A stretch of DNA of 64,000 bases from positions 1 through 64,000 of the forward strand of contig JAUNGI010000012.1 of assembly GCA_030524525.1 (NCBI GenBank), in the 5' to 3' direction. The translations under genes were made by a program, and so were the position numbers. Below, in pieces: positions 44,378 through 53,225 of the stretch (the first letter of the stretch is position 1; each line of letters opens with the position of its first letter). This DNA comes from Lachnospiraceae bacterium. Its GTDB lineage: Bacteria > Bacillota > Clostridia > Lachnospirales > Lachnospiraceae. The notes under the pieces were generated by a model. The model had not been told where the DNA came from, made no database searches, and saw only the letters and a program-made list of their open reading frames with translations.

Positions 44378-45007
44378 ATGAAAAAGGAAACCCTGCAATA
44401 TTGGTGGACGGCGCTGTATTTTCCGGTGTATATGTTTTTTTTCTGGCTGGCGGAGAGCTATACGGAAAACGACTTTCACGTGATAAATATTGCTCTTGAC
44501 GACAAGATCCCATTCGTAGAGTGGTTTATTTTCCCCTACTACCTGTGGTTCCCGTTTATGGCGCTGTTTTTTGTCCTGTTTTTTTTCCGTGACAAACAGG
44601 AGTATATCCGGATGATCGCGCTGCTGTATGCGGGCATGACTCTGTTCCTGATCATCTCCTTCGTTTATCCGAACGGGCTTGAGCTGCGTCCGGACGAGTT
44701 CCCGCGGGACAACGCGGCGACCCGCCTTGTGGAGCTTCTGTATCGGAGCGACACGCCGACCAACGTCTTTCCGAGCATCCACGTATTCAACACGCTGGGC
44801 ATGCTGATCGCGGTGTGGAGAAGCGACAAGGTTCTCCAAAAGCGATGGATGAAATGGGTGACCACCGGGATCGGTTCGCTCATTATATGCTCCACGGTGT
44901 TCCTCAAGCAGCATTCCGTCGTGGACGTGATCGGAGCGTTTGTCTTTGCGGCGATCCTATTTCTGCTCGTCTACCGTCCCCGCCGGGGTCGTAAGAAAGC
45001 GGAGTAG
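44378..45007 (+). CDS. PAP2-superfamily membrane phosphatase/phosphotransferase
   Basis: The 209-residue protein has about six membrane helices. Two parts of the PAP2 signature are visible: VFPSIHVFNTLG (active-site His region) and KQHSVVDVIGAFVF (second His and Asp). The first Lys-Arg motif is not obvious. The pattern resembles bacterial inositol-phosphorylceramide-synthase-like and undecaprenyl-pyrophosphatase relatives. It follows the GT2 gene by 27 bases, so lipid-linked glycan work is plausible. Its last 51 bases overlap the end of the converging patatin gene. Confidence 0.8.
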   Translation: MKKETLQYWWTALYFPVYMFFFWLAESYTENDFHVINIALDDKIPFVEWFIFPYYLWFPFMALFFVLFFFRDKQEYIRMIALLYAGMTLFLIISFVYPNGLELRPDEFPRDNAATRLVELLYRSDTPTNVFPSIHVFNTLGMLIAVWRSDKVLQKRWMKWVTTGIGSLIICSTVFLKQHSVVDVIGAFVFAAILFLLVYRPRRGRKKAE

Positions 45008-45832
45008 GGCGGGATAACAGGTCTTCGCGTCTTTATAGCCCTCTTGATAGAGGGCTTTTAGCTTTTCCGGGTCCTTTTCGATCCGACCGACTTCGCCTTT
45101 TTTCTGCGGCCGGATGACAAAAGCCCTTCCGGCGGCTTCTTCCTCGGCAAGGAACGCAAGCGTTTCGTTATAGCCCTCGTGCCGGTGCAGCATCCGATTG
45201 ACCATTTTCCGGCGATGCGGATAGCGAAGCCGCAGCAGCAGACCGGCGGAGGTGGGCTTCCGCCGATAGCCGACCTCCTTGGTAAGTACCACGACATTTT
45301 TGGTGTTTCCGTCCGCGATGGATCTGCGCAGCGGGATGGCGTCGGCAATGCCGCCGTCGAGATAATATTCTCCGTTGATCTTTACCGTGCGCGAAACAAG
45401 GGGCATGGAGGCGGAGGCGCGGACCGCCTGAATGTCCGTGTGCATTTCCTTCATCGGCAGATATTCCGGCTCGCCGGTCCGAACGTTGGTGACGACGGCG
45501 TAGGCATGTCCCGAAAAGGCGTCGTAGGTCTTGTAGTCAAAAGGAACGAGCCGATTGGGGATCTCGTCGTAGCAAAATTTCGCGCCGAACAGGTCGCCGG
45601 TCGTCAGAAGCGAACGGAGGCTGCAATAGCGCTTGTCGTTCATGTAGTCCACATAGACGTGCAGGGAGCGTTCCTTTTGCTTGGAAAGGTAGCTGCACAG
45701 CATCACCGCGCCTGCGGAGACGCCGTAATTGTCCGCGAATTCCAGCCCCTGCTCCAGAAAATAATCCAATACGCCGGCGGTATAGATCCCTCTCATGCCG
45801 CCGCCCTCCAAAACCAATCCGGCTTGATACAT
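44957..45832 (-). CDS. patatin-like phospholipase
   Basis: The 291-residue acyl hydrolase has the patatin oxyanion loop LEGGGMRGIYTAG (about 7-19), nucleophile Ser in GVSAGAVML and the dyad Asp in LDGGIAD. The C-terminal half has a Lys/Arg-rich segment. ATG 45832 is preceded by GGAGG; the frame opens four codons earlier. No signal peptide, so it acts on cytosolic or inner-leaflet lipid esters. Its 3' end overlaps the PAP2 gene by 51 bases tail to tail, with no terminator visible between them. Confidence 0.87.
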   Translation of the reverse strand: MYQAGLVLEGGGMRGIYTAGVLDYFLEQGLEFADNYGVSAGAVMLCSYLSKQKERSLHVYVDYMNDKRYCSLRSLLTTGDLFGAKFCYDEIPNRLVPFDYKTYDAFSGHAYAVVTNVRTGEPEYLPMKEMHTDIQAVRASASMPLVSRTVKINGEYYLDGGIADAIPLRRSIADGNTKNVVVLTKEVGYRRKPTSAGLLLRLRYPHRRKMVNRMLHRHEGYNETLAFLAEEEAAGRAFVIRPQKKGEVGRIEKDPEKLKALYQEGYKDAKTCYPALLRFLTTPAGTVDEQK

Positions 45833-45960
45833 AGCAACCTCCAAGGCAGAGCAAGTTTATTTTCCATTCTAAGGTAAGCGTCGGGAGGTCAAAATTCCCG
45901 GCACATGTTCCGGAGATGCCTGCGCTCCGCTGCAAGCCCCCTTATCAGTATACACCTGAA

Positions 45961-45989
45961 TTGACGGAAAAGTAAATAGAGAGTATAAT
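45961..45989 (+). promoter_or_regulatory. sigma-A promoter of the pyridoxamine-kinase-like gene
   Basis: TTGACG (45961-45966) and TATAAT (45984-45989) with a 17-base spacer. Confidence 0.7.
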
Positions 45990-46027
45990 GTGCAAAATAC
46001 TTTGCGTTTGGCACTTGAGGTGAGCTT

Positions 46028-46879
46028 ATGGAAGATTTGATAACAAAAAAACGTCAGCCGCGGGTGGCGGCGGTTCATGATATGTCCTGCTTGGGGAGCT
46101 GTTCCCTGACGGTGGCGCTGCCGATCCTGTCGGCGTGCGGCTTGGAGGCGGTGCCGCTTCCGACCGCGGTGCTGTCCACGCATACCGGAGAATTCCGGAA
46201 TCCGTACTGCCGCGATATGACGGGAGAAATGGAAGGGATATTGGGGCGATGGGAAGCCATGGACGTGACCTTTGAGGGAATATATTCGGGCTATTTCGGC
46301 GCTCCGCAGCAGGTGCGGCTGGCGCAGCGGCTGATCGAACGCTGCGGGCGGGACGCTCTCGTGCTGGTCGATCCGGTCATGGCGGATAACGGAGAGTGGT
46401 ATACGGGCTTTGACGCGGCGTTTGCGGAAGCTCTCCTTCCGCTCGTTTCGCGTGCGGACGTGATCACGCCGAACGCCACGGAGGCGGCGTTTTTGCTTGG
46501 GGAGTCTCCGAGGGAGCCTTGGAACGCGGAGCTGCTTGAGGAACGGCTGCGGCGGCTGCTGGCGCTGGGGCCCGGGCAGGTCGTGATCACCGGCGTGGAG
46601 CTGCCGCAGGAGCGCCCCGGACAGATCGGATATTACGCGGGGGACAAAGACGGCGGGCGGGAGTCGTTCTGGCAGCCGAAGATCGACAAAAAGCTGCACG
46701 GCTGCGGCGACGTGTTCGCCTCCGTTCTCTGCGGACGGCTCATGCGGGGCGAGGCGTTTTTTGCCGCCGTCCGGCAGGGCGCCGCGTTTGTGGAAAAAGC
46801 CGTGGGCCGCACGATGGAGAGCTATGCCGAGCATTGGTACGGCTTGCAGTTCGAGCCCTTCCTGAGGCTGCTGGGCTGA
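46028..46879 (+). CDS. pyridoxal/pyridoxamine kinase (PdxY/PdxK-like)
   Basis: The 283-residue ribokinase-fold enzyme begins RVAAVHDMSCLGSCSLTVA and contains the family's LPTAVLSTHTG, YSGYFG, VLVDPVMADNGEWY, VITPNATEAAFL and the anion-hole HGCGDVFASVL with the catalytic Asp. It phosphorylates B6 vitamers in salvage; related ThiD-type activity cannot be excluded. The GH3 gene beyond has its own promoter, so this gene is probably transcribed alone. Confidence 0.87.
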   Translation: MEDLITKKRQPRVAAVHDMSCLGSCSLTVALPILSACGLEAVPLPTAVLSTHTGEFRNPYCRDMTGEMEGILGRWEAMDVTFEGIYSGYFGAPQQVRLAQRLIERCGRDALVLVDPVMADNGEWYTGFDAAFAEALLPLVSRADVITPNATEAAFLLGESPREPWNAELLEERLRRLLALGPGQVVITGVELPQERPGQIGYYAGDKDGGRESFWQPKIDKKLHGCGDVFASVLCGRLMRGEAFFAAVRQGAAFVEKAVGRTMESYAEHWYGLQFEPFLRLLG

Positions 46880-46913
46880 ACGGGCGCATTTTGCGGGACG
46901 GGGAAAAACCCGC

Positions 46914-46942
46914 TTGTATTTGCACGGAGAACCCTGTACAAT
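46914..46942 (+). promoter_or_regulatory. putative promoter of the GH3 gene
   Basis: TTGTAT (46914-46919) and TACAAT (46937-46942) with a 17-base spacer, 58 bases before the ATG. Confidence 0.5.
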
Positions 46943-47000
46943 AAATGTAAATCATATTATTTTTTGCGGGGCGGCAGACGCTTCGCGGAGGAGGAATACG

Positions 47001-49799
47001 ATGGAGTTTACACTGGATTACGGAAGGTATGAAGCGCTTGCGCGTCAGGTCGTTTCGGAAGGAGCGGTGCTGCTGAGAAACGAGCGGCAGGCGCTGCCGC
47101 TTGCGGGGGGGACCCGCGTCGCCGTCTTTGGGCGGATGCAGAACCATTATTACAAGTCGGGCACCGGATCGGGGGGGATGGTCAACGCTCCCAGAACCGA
47201 TACGCTGCTTGGATGTATGAGAAGGGCTTCCGGCTGGAAGCTGGACGAGGAGCTGACCGGGGTCTACCGTCGGTGGGAGCAGGAAAATCCGTATGAGGAC
47301 GGCATCGGCTGGGGCATGGAGCCTTGGTCGCAGAAGGAGATGCCCCTTTCGGCGGAGCTTCTGCGGGAGACGGCGGAACGCAATGACGCCGCCGTTGTGA
47401 TCCTTGCCCGAACCGCAGGCGAGGATCGGGACAATCAGGGCGCCGAGGGCTCGTATCTGCTGTCCGAAGGAGAGCGGCAGATGCTGTCCGGGGTGTGCGG
47501 CGCGTTTTCCCGTGTCGCCGTCGTCTGCAACGTCGGCAATATTATCGACTTTTCTTGGGTGGACGAGTACCGGCCGCCGGCCGTTCTGCTGGCATGGCAG
47601 GGCGGAATGATGGGCGCGGAGGGTACCGTGGAGCTGCTGACCGGCAGCGTCTGCCCGTCCGGAAAGCTGACCGATACCGTTGCCCGCCGGATCGAGGACT
47701 ATCCGTCCCATGCGAATTTCGGCGACCCCAAGCGCAACGTTTATCAGGAAGATATTTATGTGGGCTATCGCTATTTTGAAACCGTCGCAAAGGACAGGGT
47801 CCTCTATCCCTTCGGCTTCGGTCTGTCCTATACGACCTTCGCCCTTCGGGTGGAAAACGCCGCCTACGACGGCGAATACTGCTTTGTTTCGGTGCGCGTG
47901 ACCAATACCGGAAGCGTGGCAGGCAAGGAGGTCGTACAGGTCTATATGGAGGCTCCGCAGGGGAGACTGGGCAAGCCCGCCCGGGTGCTCGCCGGCTTTG
48001 AAAAGACCGGGCTTCTGGAGCCGGGCGAGAGCGAGGTGTGCATTCTTTCGGTCACGAAGAGGGAGTACGCCTCTTACGACGACGCCGGAGTCACCGCATA
48101 TCCCTCGGCATGGGTGCTGGAGGCGGGAACCTACCGGATGTACGTGGGGAACAACGTAAGGGACGCCGAAAAGGCGCTGGAATTTACGCTGGAGGCGGAC
48201 GAGCCTGTGGAGCGGCTTTCCGAGGCGATGAAGCCCGCGCTTGCCTTTGAGCGCTTTGTACCTGAGCAAACGGCGGAGGGTCTGCGCATGGGGCTTGCGC
48301 CCGTGCCGGTGCGAAGCGGCGAGGCGGCGCGCCGGACGCTTGCGGAGGTTCCGTATACCGGCGATCAGGGCTGGCGGCTGGCGGACGTGCTTTCCGGCAA
48401 GGTCACGATGGAACGCTTTCTGGCGCAGCTTACCGAGGAGGAGCTTGCCTGCATCGTGCGCGGCGAGGGCATGGGCAGCGCGAGGGTGACGCCCGGAACC
48501 GCTTCCGCTTTCGGCGGCGTATCGGACGCGCTGGCGGCTTACGGCATTCCGTGCGGCTGCTGCTCCGACGGCCCCAGCGGGCTCCGGCTCGACGTGGGAA
48601 CGAAGGCGTTCAGCTTCCCGAACGGAACGATGATCGCCTGCACCTACAACCCGGAGCTTGTGGAGGAGCTGTTCTCCGTGGTGGGCACGGAGCTTCTGAA
48701 AAACAAAGTCGATACGCTTCTGGGGCCGGGCATGAACATTCACCGGCACCCGTATAACGGGCGGAATTTCGAATATTTCAGCGAGGACCCGTTCCTGACC
48801 GGCAGGATGGCGGTGGCGGAGCTGAGCGGTCTTGCCTCTGTGGGCGTGACCGGAACGCTCAAGCATTTCTGCGGCAACAATCAGGAGACGAACCGCTATT
48901 CGCTCGACAGCGTCGTTTCCGAACGGGCGCTGCGGGAGATCTATCTGCGCGGATTTGAGATCGCGGTGCGCGAGGGCGGCGCGTTTCTGATCATGACCAC
49001 CTACGGCAGGGTGAACGGTCTGTGGACGGCGACCGATTACGAGCTGAATACGGTCGTTCTGCGGGAGCAGTGGGGCTTTGACGGCATGGTCATGACCGAC
49101 TGGTGGGCTTCGCTGAACGAGAAGGGCAGGGAGGACGAGCCGGGCTTTGCCGGCAGCAAGACCAACTTCGCCGCGATGGTGGCGGCGCAGAACGACGTTT
49201 ACATGTGCTGCCCGGACGGCTCCAAAAACGATCACGGCGACAACACGCTGGCGCAGTGGAGGGCGGGGGCGCTTTCCCGCGCCGAGCTTTGCCGGTCGGC
49301 GGCGAATATCTGCGGCGCCTTGCTGCGGCTTCCGACGATGCTGCGGCTGCTTGGCTGCGGCCCGGTGGTTACGGTCGTCCACGCCGGAGAGGAATGGGAA
49401 GAAAAAATCAACGAAGAGGTGACCTATTTTACGCTGGAGGATACGGCGGAAATTTCCGGAGAGGGGATCGACACGAACCGTGGCAGCAGCTTTGCGTTTG
49501 GCTTGAAGCTTGCCCGTATGGGAGGCTACCGGATGGAGATCGCGGCGGTTGCCGAAGGCTCCGAGCTGTCGCAGCTCCCGGTCACGCTGTTTTGCTCCGG
49601 AATCCCGGTGCAGACCGTGGTCTGGAACGGTTCGGACGGCAAGGAGGTCACGAAGACCGTGCGCCTGTTCTTCAATTCCAATTTTGCCATTGAGCGGCTC
49701 TATTTTGGGCAGAACGGGCTGAAGGTGCGTCAGATCCGCTTCGTTTACGAGAAAACGCTGGAGGAAGCGCTGGCGTCTGGGGACTATCTGCACGGTTAA
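47001..49799 (+). CDS. GH3-family beta-glucosidase with permuted domain order
   Basis: The 932-residue enzyme has the GH3 modules in reversed order. The alpha/beta sandwich usually found at the C-terminus comes first (about 5-240: SEGAVLLRNERQALPL, VAVFGRMQNHYYKSGTGSGG). The FN3-like module follows (about 270-390: YPFGFGLSYTTF, VTNTGSVAGKEVVQVY), and the catalytic barrel is last (about 450-790: GIPCGCCSDGPSGLRL, MNIHRHPYNGRNFEYFSEDP, KHFCGNNQE). The nucleophile Asp is in MVMTDWWAS. Permuted GH3 enzymes are known from ruminal clostridia. No signal peptide, so it probably acts on imported oligosaccharides. GGAGGAGG precedes the ATG. Confidence 0.93.
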   Translation: MEFTLDYGRYEALARQVVSEGAVLLRNERQALPLAGGTRVAVFGRMQNHYYKSGTGSGGMVNAPRTDTLLGCMRRASGWKLDEELTGVYRRWEQENPYEDGIGWGMEPWSQKEMPLSAELLRETAERNDAAVVILARTAGEDRDNQGAEGSYLLSEGERQMLSGVCGAFSRVAVVCNVGNIIDFSWVDEYRPPAVLLAWQGGMMGAEGTVELLTGSVCPSGKLTDTVARRIEDYPSHANFGDPKRNVYQEDIYVGYRYFETVAKDRVLYPFGFGLSYTTFALRVENAAYDGEYCFVSVRVTNTGSVAGKEVVQVYMEAPQGRLGKPARVLAGFEKTGLLEPGESEVCILSVTKREYASYDDAGVTAYPSAWVLEAGTYRMYVGNNVRDAEKALEFTLEADEPVERLSEAMKPALAFERFVPEQTAEGLRMGLAPVPVRSGEAARRTLAEVPYTGDQGWRLADVLSGKVTMERFLAQLTEEELACIVRGEGMGSARVTPGTASAFGGVSDALAAYGIPCGCCSDGPSGLRLDVGTKAFSFPNGTMIACTYNPELVEELFSVVGTELLKNKVDTLLGPGMNIHRHPYNGRNFEYFSEDPFLTGRMAVAELSGLASVGVTGTLKHFCGNNQETNRYSLDSVVSERALREIYLRGFEIAVREGGAFLIMTTYGRVNGLWTATDYELNTVVLREQWGFDGMVMTDWWASLNEKGREDEPGFAGSKTNFAAMVAAQNDVYMCCPDGSKNDHGDNTLAQWRAGALSRAELCRSAANICGALLRLPTMLRLLGCGPVVTVVHAGEEWEEKINEEVTYFTLEDTAEISGEGIDTNRGSSFAFGLKLARMGGYRMEIAAVAEGSELSQLPVTLFCSGIPVQTVVWNGSDGKEVTKTVRLFFNSNFAIERLYFGQNGLKVRQIRFVYEKTLEEALASGDYLHG

Positions 49800-49842
49800 T
49801 TGTTACTAAAATATTAAATTTCTGGAAAAAACAAAAATCCTG

Positions 49843-49871
49843 TTGCATTTTTCGGTGAATATGAGTACAAT
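49843..49871 (+). promoter_or_regulatory. orphan sigma-A promoter
   Basis: TTGCAT (49843-49848) and TACAAT (49866-49871) with a 17-base spacer. No supported gene follows before the terminator at 49973. Confidence 0.5.
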
Positions 49872-49877
49872 AGACAT

Positions 49878-50019
49878 AGAAACAAGAAATGCAGAACGAA
49901 TTTTTGGTAAAAATTACGATAAGTAGCAGGCGACTGTTACATGACATAATCCTTCTTAGTGTAATGTATGATAAAGAGGCTGACGGAGTCGGAAACGACT
50001 TCGCCGGCCTCTTTATTTT
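49878..50019 (+). ncRNA. candidate small RNA (about 140 nt)
   Basis: The interval lies between a promoter (49843-49871) and a strong terminator hairpin and has no ribosome binding site. I do not recognise a known RNA family. TTACA/TGTAA arms in the middle could pair. Together with the repeat at 50021 it accounts for the 296-base gap between the GH3 and lipoprotein genes. Confidence 0.4.
49973..50019 (+). terminator. strong terminator hairpin
   Basis: AAAGAGGC pairs with GCCTCTTT and CGGAGTCG with CGACTTCG around a GAAA loop, followed by ATTTTG. It could end both the candidate RNA and the GH3 transcript. Confidence 0.8.
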
Positions 50020-50020
50020 G

Positions 50021-50080
50021 TTCTATAGGAACCTGCGGTTCCTATAGAACAAAAAACGCTCCGCGGGGATCGCGCTGCGG
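50021..50080 (+). repeat. interspersed repeat, copy C (left half)
   Basis: TTCTATAGGAACC-TGC-GGTTCCTATAGAA is a perfect 13-bp-arm palindrome, followed by CAAAAAACGCTCCGCGGGG and ATCGCGCTGCGG. The right half seen in copies A and B is missing; the end of the lipoprotein gene follows. Confidence 0.7.
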
Positions 50081-50095
50081 GCTTCTCCGTTTTTC

Positions 50096-50548
50096 TCAGC
50101 GGAAATCCACGGGCAGGTCGATCATCTCGGTTTTTATCACCACATAGGGATAGCTTTCAAGCTTGGAAACCAGATCCTGCTCGGACGGGCCGATCAGCTC
50201 GGTCTTGAGGACGATGTGGCTCTGCGTCAGATAGCACGAGGGGATTTGGATGGAATAGCCGCCGGTTTTCTGCGTGCCGTAGCCCACTGCCAGATAGAGG
50301 GTGTCTTCGGTTGCGTAGGTCAGCTGAAATTCCTGCTGCTTTCTTCCGTTAATGATTGTTTTCAGGTTATCCGGAATATCCGCTTCGGGCACGACCGTAA
50401 ACTCCAAGTCTTTTTCTTTTTCTTCTGAGGGATCTTTGCTCCGGCATGCGGACAGAAGCAGCAAAGAGCAGAACAGGCAGGCAAGACAGGCGATTCGCCG
50501 CAGGCTTTTTCCCGCCGTTCGTCCGAGGGTATGTCGGCAAGCGTTCAT
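50096..50548 (-). CDS. PrcB-like lipoprotein
   Basis: The 150-residue protein has a lipoprotein signal (LLLLSAC, Cys about 35). Its mature part contains LYLAVGYGTQKTGGYSIQI and a later strand pair, the pattern of the PrcB C-terminal (protease complex regulator) domain. The family was named for a Treponema protease complex; here the role is unknown. GGAGG lies nine bases before the ATG. It is transcribed alone and divergently from the SPOCS-LysM gene. Confidence 0.75.
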   Translation of the reverse strand: MNACRHTLGRTAGKSLRRIACLACLFCSLLLLSACRSKDPSEEKEKDLEFTVVPEADIPDNLKTIINGRKQQEFQLTYATEDTLYLAVGYGTQKTGGYSIQIPSCYLTQSHIVLKTELIGPSEQDLVSKLESYPYVVIKTEMIDLPVDFR

Positions 50549-50617
50549 AAAAAGGCGCCTCCAGTCAGGATTCTGTATATTTTATGAATACGGAAGGAAA
50601 GTATGCCCATAAAATGA

Positions 50618-50647
50618 GGAATATTTTTGAACGTGCGGCATAAGTAT
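50618..50647 (+). promoter_or_regulatory. possible sigma-E-type sporulation promoter
   Basis: GGAATATT (50618-50625) and CATAAGTAT (50639-50647) with a 13-base spacer resemble the mother-cell sigma-E pattern. No convincing sigma-A promoter is seen before this gene. Confidence 0.3.
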
Positions 50648-50685
50648 TCTCAGAGGCGCAAGCCTGTAAAATCGGAGGTATTTCC

Positions 50686-52281
50686 ATGGAACTGTTAAAA
50701 AAACATATTCACAGAAATCAGGTCTGCTGCCGGAGTACCATGCAGTTTACCTTAGACGATGACTTTAACGTACCGGACGCCAAGCCGGATCTTTCTTCCC
50801 TGATAACGGCGCGGGGAAGCATCCACATTGCCGAGGAGCGCGGCGGAGGCAGCCGCTATTTTGTCAAGGGAGAGCTTCGGTATCAGATCTTATATCTGAC
50901 CGAGGAGCAGGAGCAGCCGTTCGAGGTACTCACCGGGGAGATCCCGTTCGAAGAAGGCATTCATATGGAAGAGGAATGCGACCGCGAGGGGGTTCATGTG
51001 CACGCCGTGCTGGAAGATCTGTCGGCAAGCATGATTCACTCCCGCAAATACAGTGTAAAATGCCTGCTGCGGCTCAACCTGACGGCAAACCGGCTCGTTG
51101 AGGAGGAAGGCACGGTGCAGGTGCAGGGCGACGATTCCGTACAGGCGCGCTATGAGGAGGTGGGCATCTCCACCGTGGCGGTCTGCAAGAAGGAGACCTA
51201 CCGTTACCGGGAAAGCGTTCTGCTTTCGTCCGGCAAGCCGGAGATCCAGCGGCTGCTGTATTCGTGTCTGGAGCTTCGCAACGTGGAGTTCCGCATGCTG
51301 CAGGACGCGTTTCAGATGAAGGGCGAAATGAATCTGTTTGTGATCTACGAGGGCGAGAGCGACGGCACGCGGATGCTCTTTCCGTACGAACAGGAGCTTC
51401 CGTTTTCCGCAAACGTGGCGGTCAGCGGCGTCACGGAGGATATGATCCCCAACATCCGCTGGAAGCTCGGCGACTACACGATCACGCCCCAGAGCGACAA
51501 CGACGGAGAGGAGCGGATCTTGGAGATCGAAGCGCCGATCGACTTTATGGTAATGGCTTATGAGGAGCAGGAGATCGAGCTGCTGCGGGATCTGTATTCG
51601 ACGCGGAAAAAGCTGAAACCGATCTGTAGGGAGAGCGTCTGCGAGCGGCTGTGCGTGAAGAATCACGGAAAGCTTCGGATGAGCGACCGGGTCCGGGTAC
51701 AGGAGGGGATGCCGCGGATCGTCCGCGACCTGCATACCTGCGCGGACGTAAAGGTGGACGCCATTACCGTGGAGGACGGCGGTCTTCGGGTCGAGGGCGC
51801 CGCCGATCTGTGCGTATTTTATCAGACCGGAGACGGCAGCAGACCCATCGCGGTACTGCAGGCGCAGCTTCCGTTTGACGAAAAGCTGGAGGTCCCGGAC
51901 ATGAAGGCGGAACCGGAGGAGGGGATCGACGAATATTTCTATGAGATCCTGCCGTCCGTGGATCAGATCGCGACGGTGCTTCTGGACGCCGAGGAGATCG
52001 AGGTCAAGGCGGCGATTTCGCTTGATACGCTCGTCATGCAGGAACGGAAGGAAAGCCTTCTTGTTGACGTTGAGGAAACGCCGTTCACGGAGGAGGAGCT
52101 GCTGGAGCAGCCCGCGGTGAGCTGTTATTTTGTGAAAAAGGGCGACCGCCTGTGGGATATCGCAAAGGAACACGGCGTATCGCTGGAACGCGTCCGCCTG
52201 TACAATGAGGGAGCGCTTTCCGAACCGCTGCCCGCCGGGAGCCGGCTGCTGCTTGTGAGGGAATCAACGGCAAAGGCATAG
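50686..52281 (+). CDS. SPOCS (DUF3794) domain protein with C-terminal LysM
   Basis: The 531-residue protein has repeated beta-rich SPOCS/DUF3794 segments. The first begins FNVPDAKPDLSSLITARGSI (about 27-46), and another near residues 330-420 contains CERLCVKNHGKLRMSDRVRV and LPFDEKLEVPDM. A LysM module at 480-530 (YFVKKGDRLWDIAKEHGVS) binds peptidoglycan. SPOCS proteins belong to the spore coat and cortex and to clostridial sporulation; SafA-like anchoring to cortex is a reasonable inference. GGAGG precedes the ATG. It converges on ispE with only eight bases between the stops. Confidence 0.85.
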   Translation: MELLKKHIHRNQVCCRSTMQFTLDDDFNVPDAKPDLSSLITARGSIHIAEERGGGSRYFVKGELRYQILYLTEEQEQPFEVLTGEIPFEEGIHMEEECDREGVHVHAVLEDLSASMIHSRKYSVKCLLRLNLTANRLVEEEGTVQVQGDDSVQARYEEVGISTVAVCKKETYRYRESVLLSSGKPEIQRLLYSCLELRNVEFRMLQDAFQMKGEMNLFVIYEGESDGTRMLFPYEQELPFSANVAVSGVTEDMIPNIRWKLGDYTITPQSDNDGEERILEIEAPIDFMVMAYEEQEIELLRDLYSTRKKLKPICRESVCERLCVKNHGKLRMSDRVRVQEGMPRIVRDLHTCADVKVDAITVEDGGLRVEGAADLCVFYQTGDGSRPIAVLQAQLPFDEKLEVPDMKAEPEEGIDEYFYEILPSVDQIATVLLDAEEIEVKAAISLDTLVMQERKESLLVDVEETPFTEEELLEQPAVSCYFVKKGDRLWDIAKEHGVSLERVRLYNEGALSEPLPAGSRLLLVRESTAKA

Positions 52282-52289
52282 CGCAGCCG

Positions 52290-53162
52290 TCATTTTTGAG
52301 AACAATGGAAGTCCGTCAGGAAGGTCTGCGAGCCGTATTGACCGGTTTTGAATTGGTAATAGGCTTCGGAGGCCTTGCGGGCGTCCTGAAACAGTCCGAA
52401 CACCGTGGGGCCGGAGCCGCTCATCAGAGCGCCGTCCGCGCCGAGGGAGAGCATCTGCTCTTTGATGGCGGAGATCTCCGGATAGTGGAGCGTCGTTACG
52501 CTTTCCAGCAGATTTCCGAGGCGGGAGACCAGCTTGCGGTAGCTTCCGGCTTCCAAGGCGCGCAGCATTCCGTCCACGTCCGGATGCTCCGTCGTTTCGT
52601 CCAGCCGGAGGTTTTCGTAGACGAATTTCGTGGATACGCCGATCGGCGGCTTCACGATCAGAACCTTGCAGGCGGGCGGCGCGGGAAGCGGGGTCAGGAT
52701 CTCGCCGATGCCTTCGGCAAGAGCCGTTCCGCCCGTCAGACAGAACGGAATGTCCGCGCCAAGGGAAAGTCCCAGCGAATGCAGCTCCTTTTTGGAAAAG
52801 GGCGCGTGGAACAGCTCGTTCAAGCCCAGCAGCGCGGCGGCTGCGTCGGCGCTTCCGCCTGCCATGCCGGCGGCGATGGGAATGTGTTTTTCCAGCTCGA
52901 TGCAGAAGCCCTGTTTGCTGCCCAGCGTGTTCAGAAACAGGCTAGCCGCGTCATAGACCAGATTGCCCTTACCGGAAGGAAGAAAGCCGTGGCTGTTGGC
53001 AACGATCAGCTCGTCCTTTACGATGGGGCGGATGGTCAGCTTGTCAAAGAGCGAGATCGTCTGCATGACCATGCGCACGTCGTGGTAGCCGTTTTCGCGG
53101 CGGCCGGTTACGTCCAGCGCCAGATTGATCTTTGCATAGGCGCGCATTTGTATCGAATCCAT
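52290..53162 (-). CDS. ispE: 4-diphosphocytidyl-2-C-methyl-D-erythritol kinase
   Basis: IspE phosphorylates CDP-methylerythritol in the MEP route to isoprenoids. The 290-residue GHMP kinase starts with AYAKINLALDVTGRRENGYH and has the ATP-binding loop IPIAAGMAGGSADAAAALLG (about 91-110), DIPFCLTGG and the C-terminal MSGSGPTVFGLF. GGAGG lies six bases before the ATG; a second ATG five codons on is possible. The gene follows spoIIR by about 60 bases on the same strand. Confidence 0.96.
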   Translation of the reverse strand: MDSIQMRAYAKINLALDVTGRRENGYHDVRMVMQTISLFDKLTIRPIVKDELIVANSHGFLPSGKGNLVYDAASLFLNTLGSKQGFCIELEKHIPIAAGMAGGSADAAAALLGLNELFHAPFSKKELHSLGLSLGADIPFCLTGGTALAEGIGEILTPLPAPPACKVLIVKPPIGVSTKFVYENLRLDETTEHPDVDGMLRALEAGSYRKLVSRLGNLLESVTTLHYPEISAIKEQMLSLGADGALMSGSGPTVFGLFQDARKASEAYYQFKTGQYGSQTFLTDFHCSQK

Positions 53163-53225
53163 GGTATTCCTCCGTTAAGCGGTTGTCTTCTCAACAGTCT
53201 ACCATGCCGACGGGGGATTTGCAAG

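Noticed and set aside
46740-49793. 1017-codon open frame on the minus strand
   Set aside because: It is a shadow of the GH3 gene; the His/Arg-rich translation lacks domain features.
49889-50050. 54-codon open frame in the candidate small RNA
   Set aside because: It has no ribosome binding site and runs through the terminator hairpin and into the repeat.
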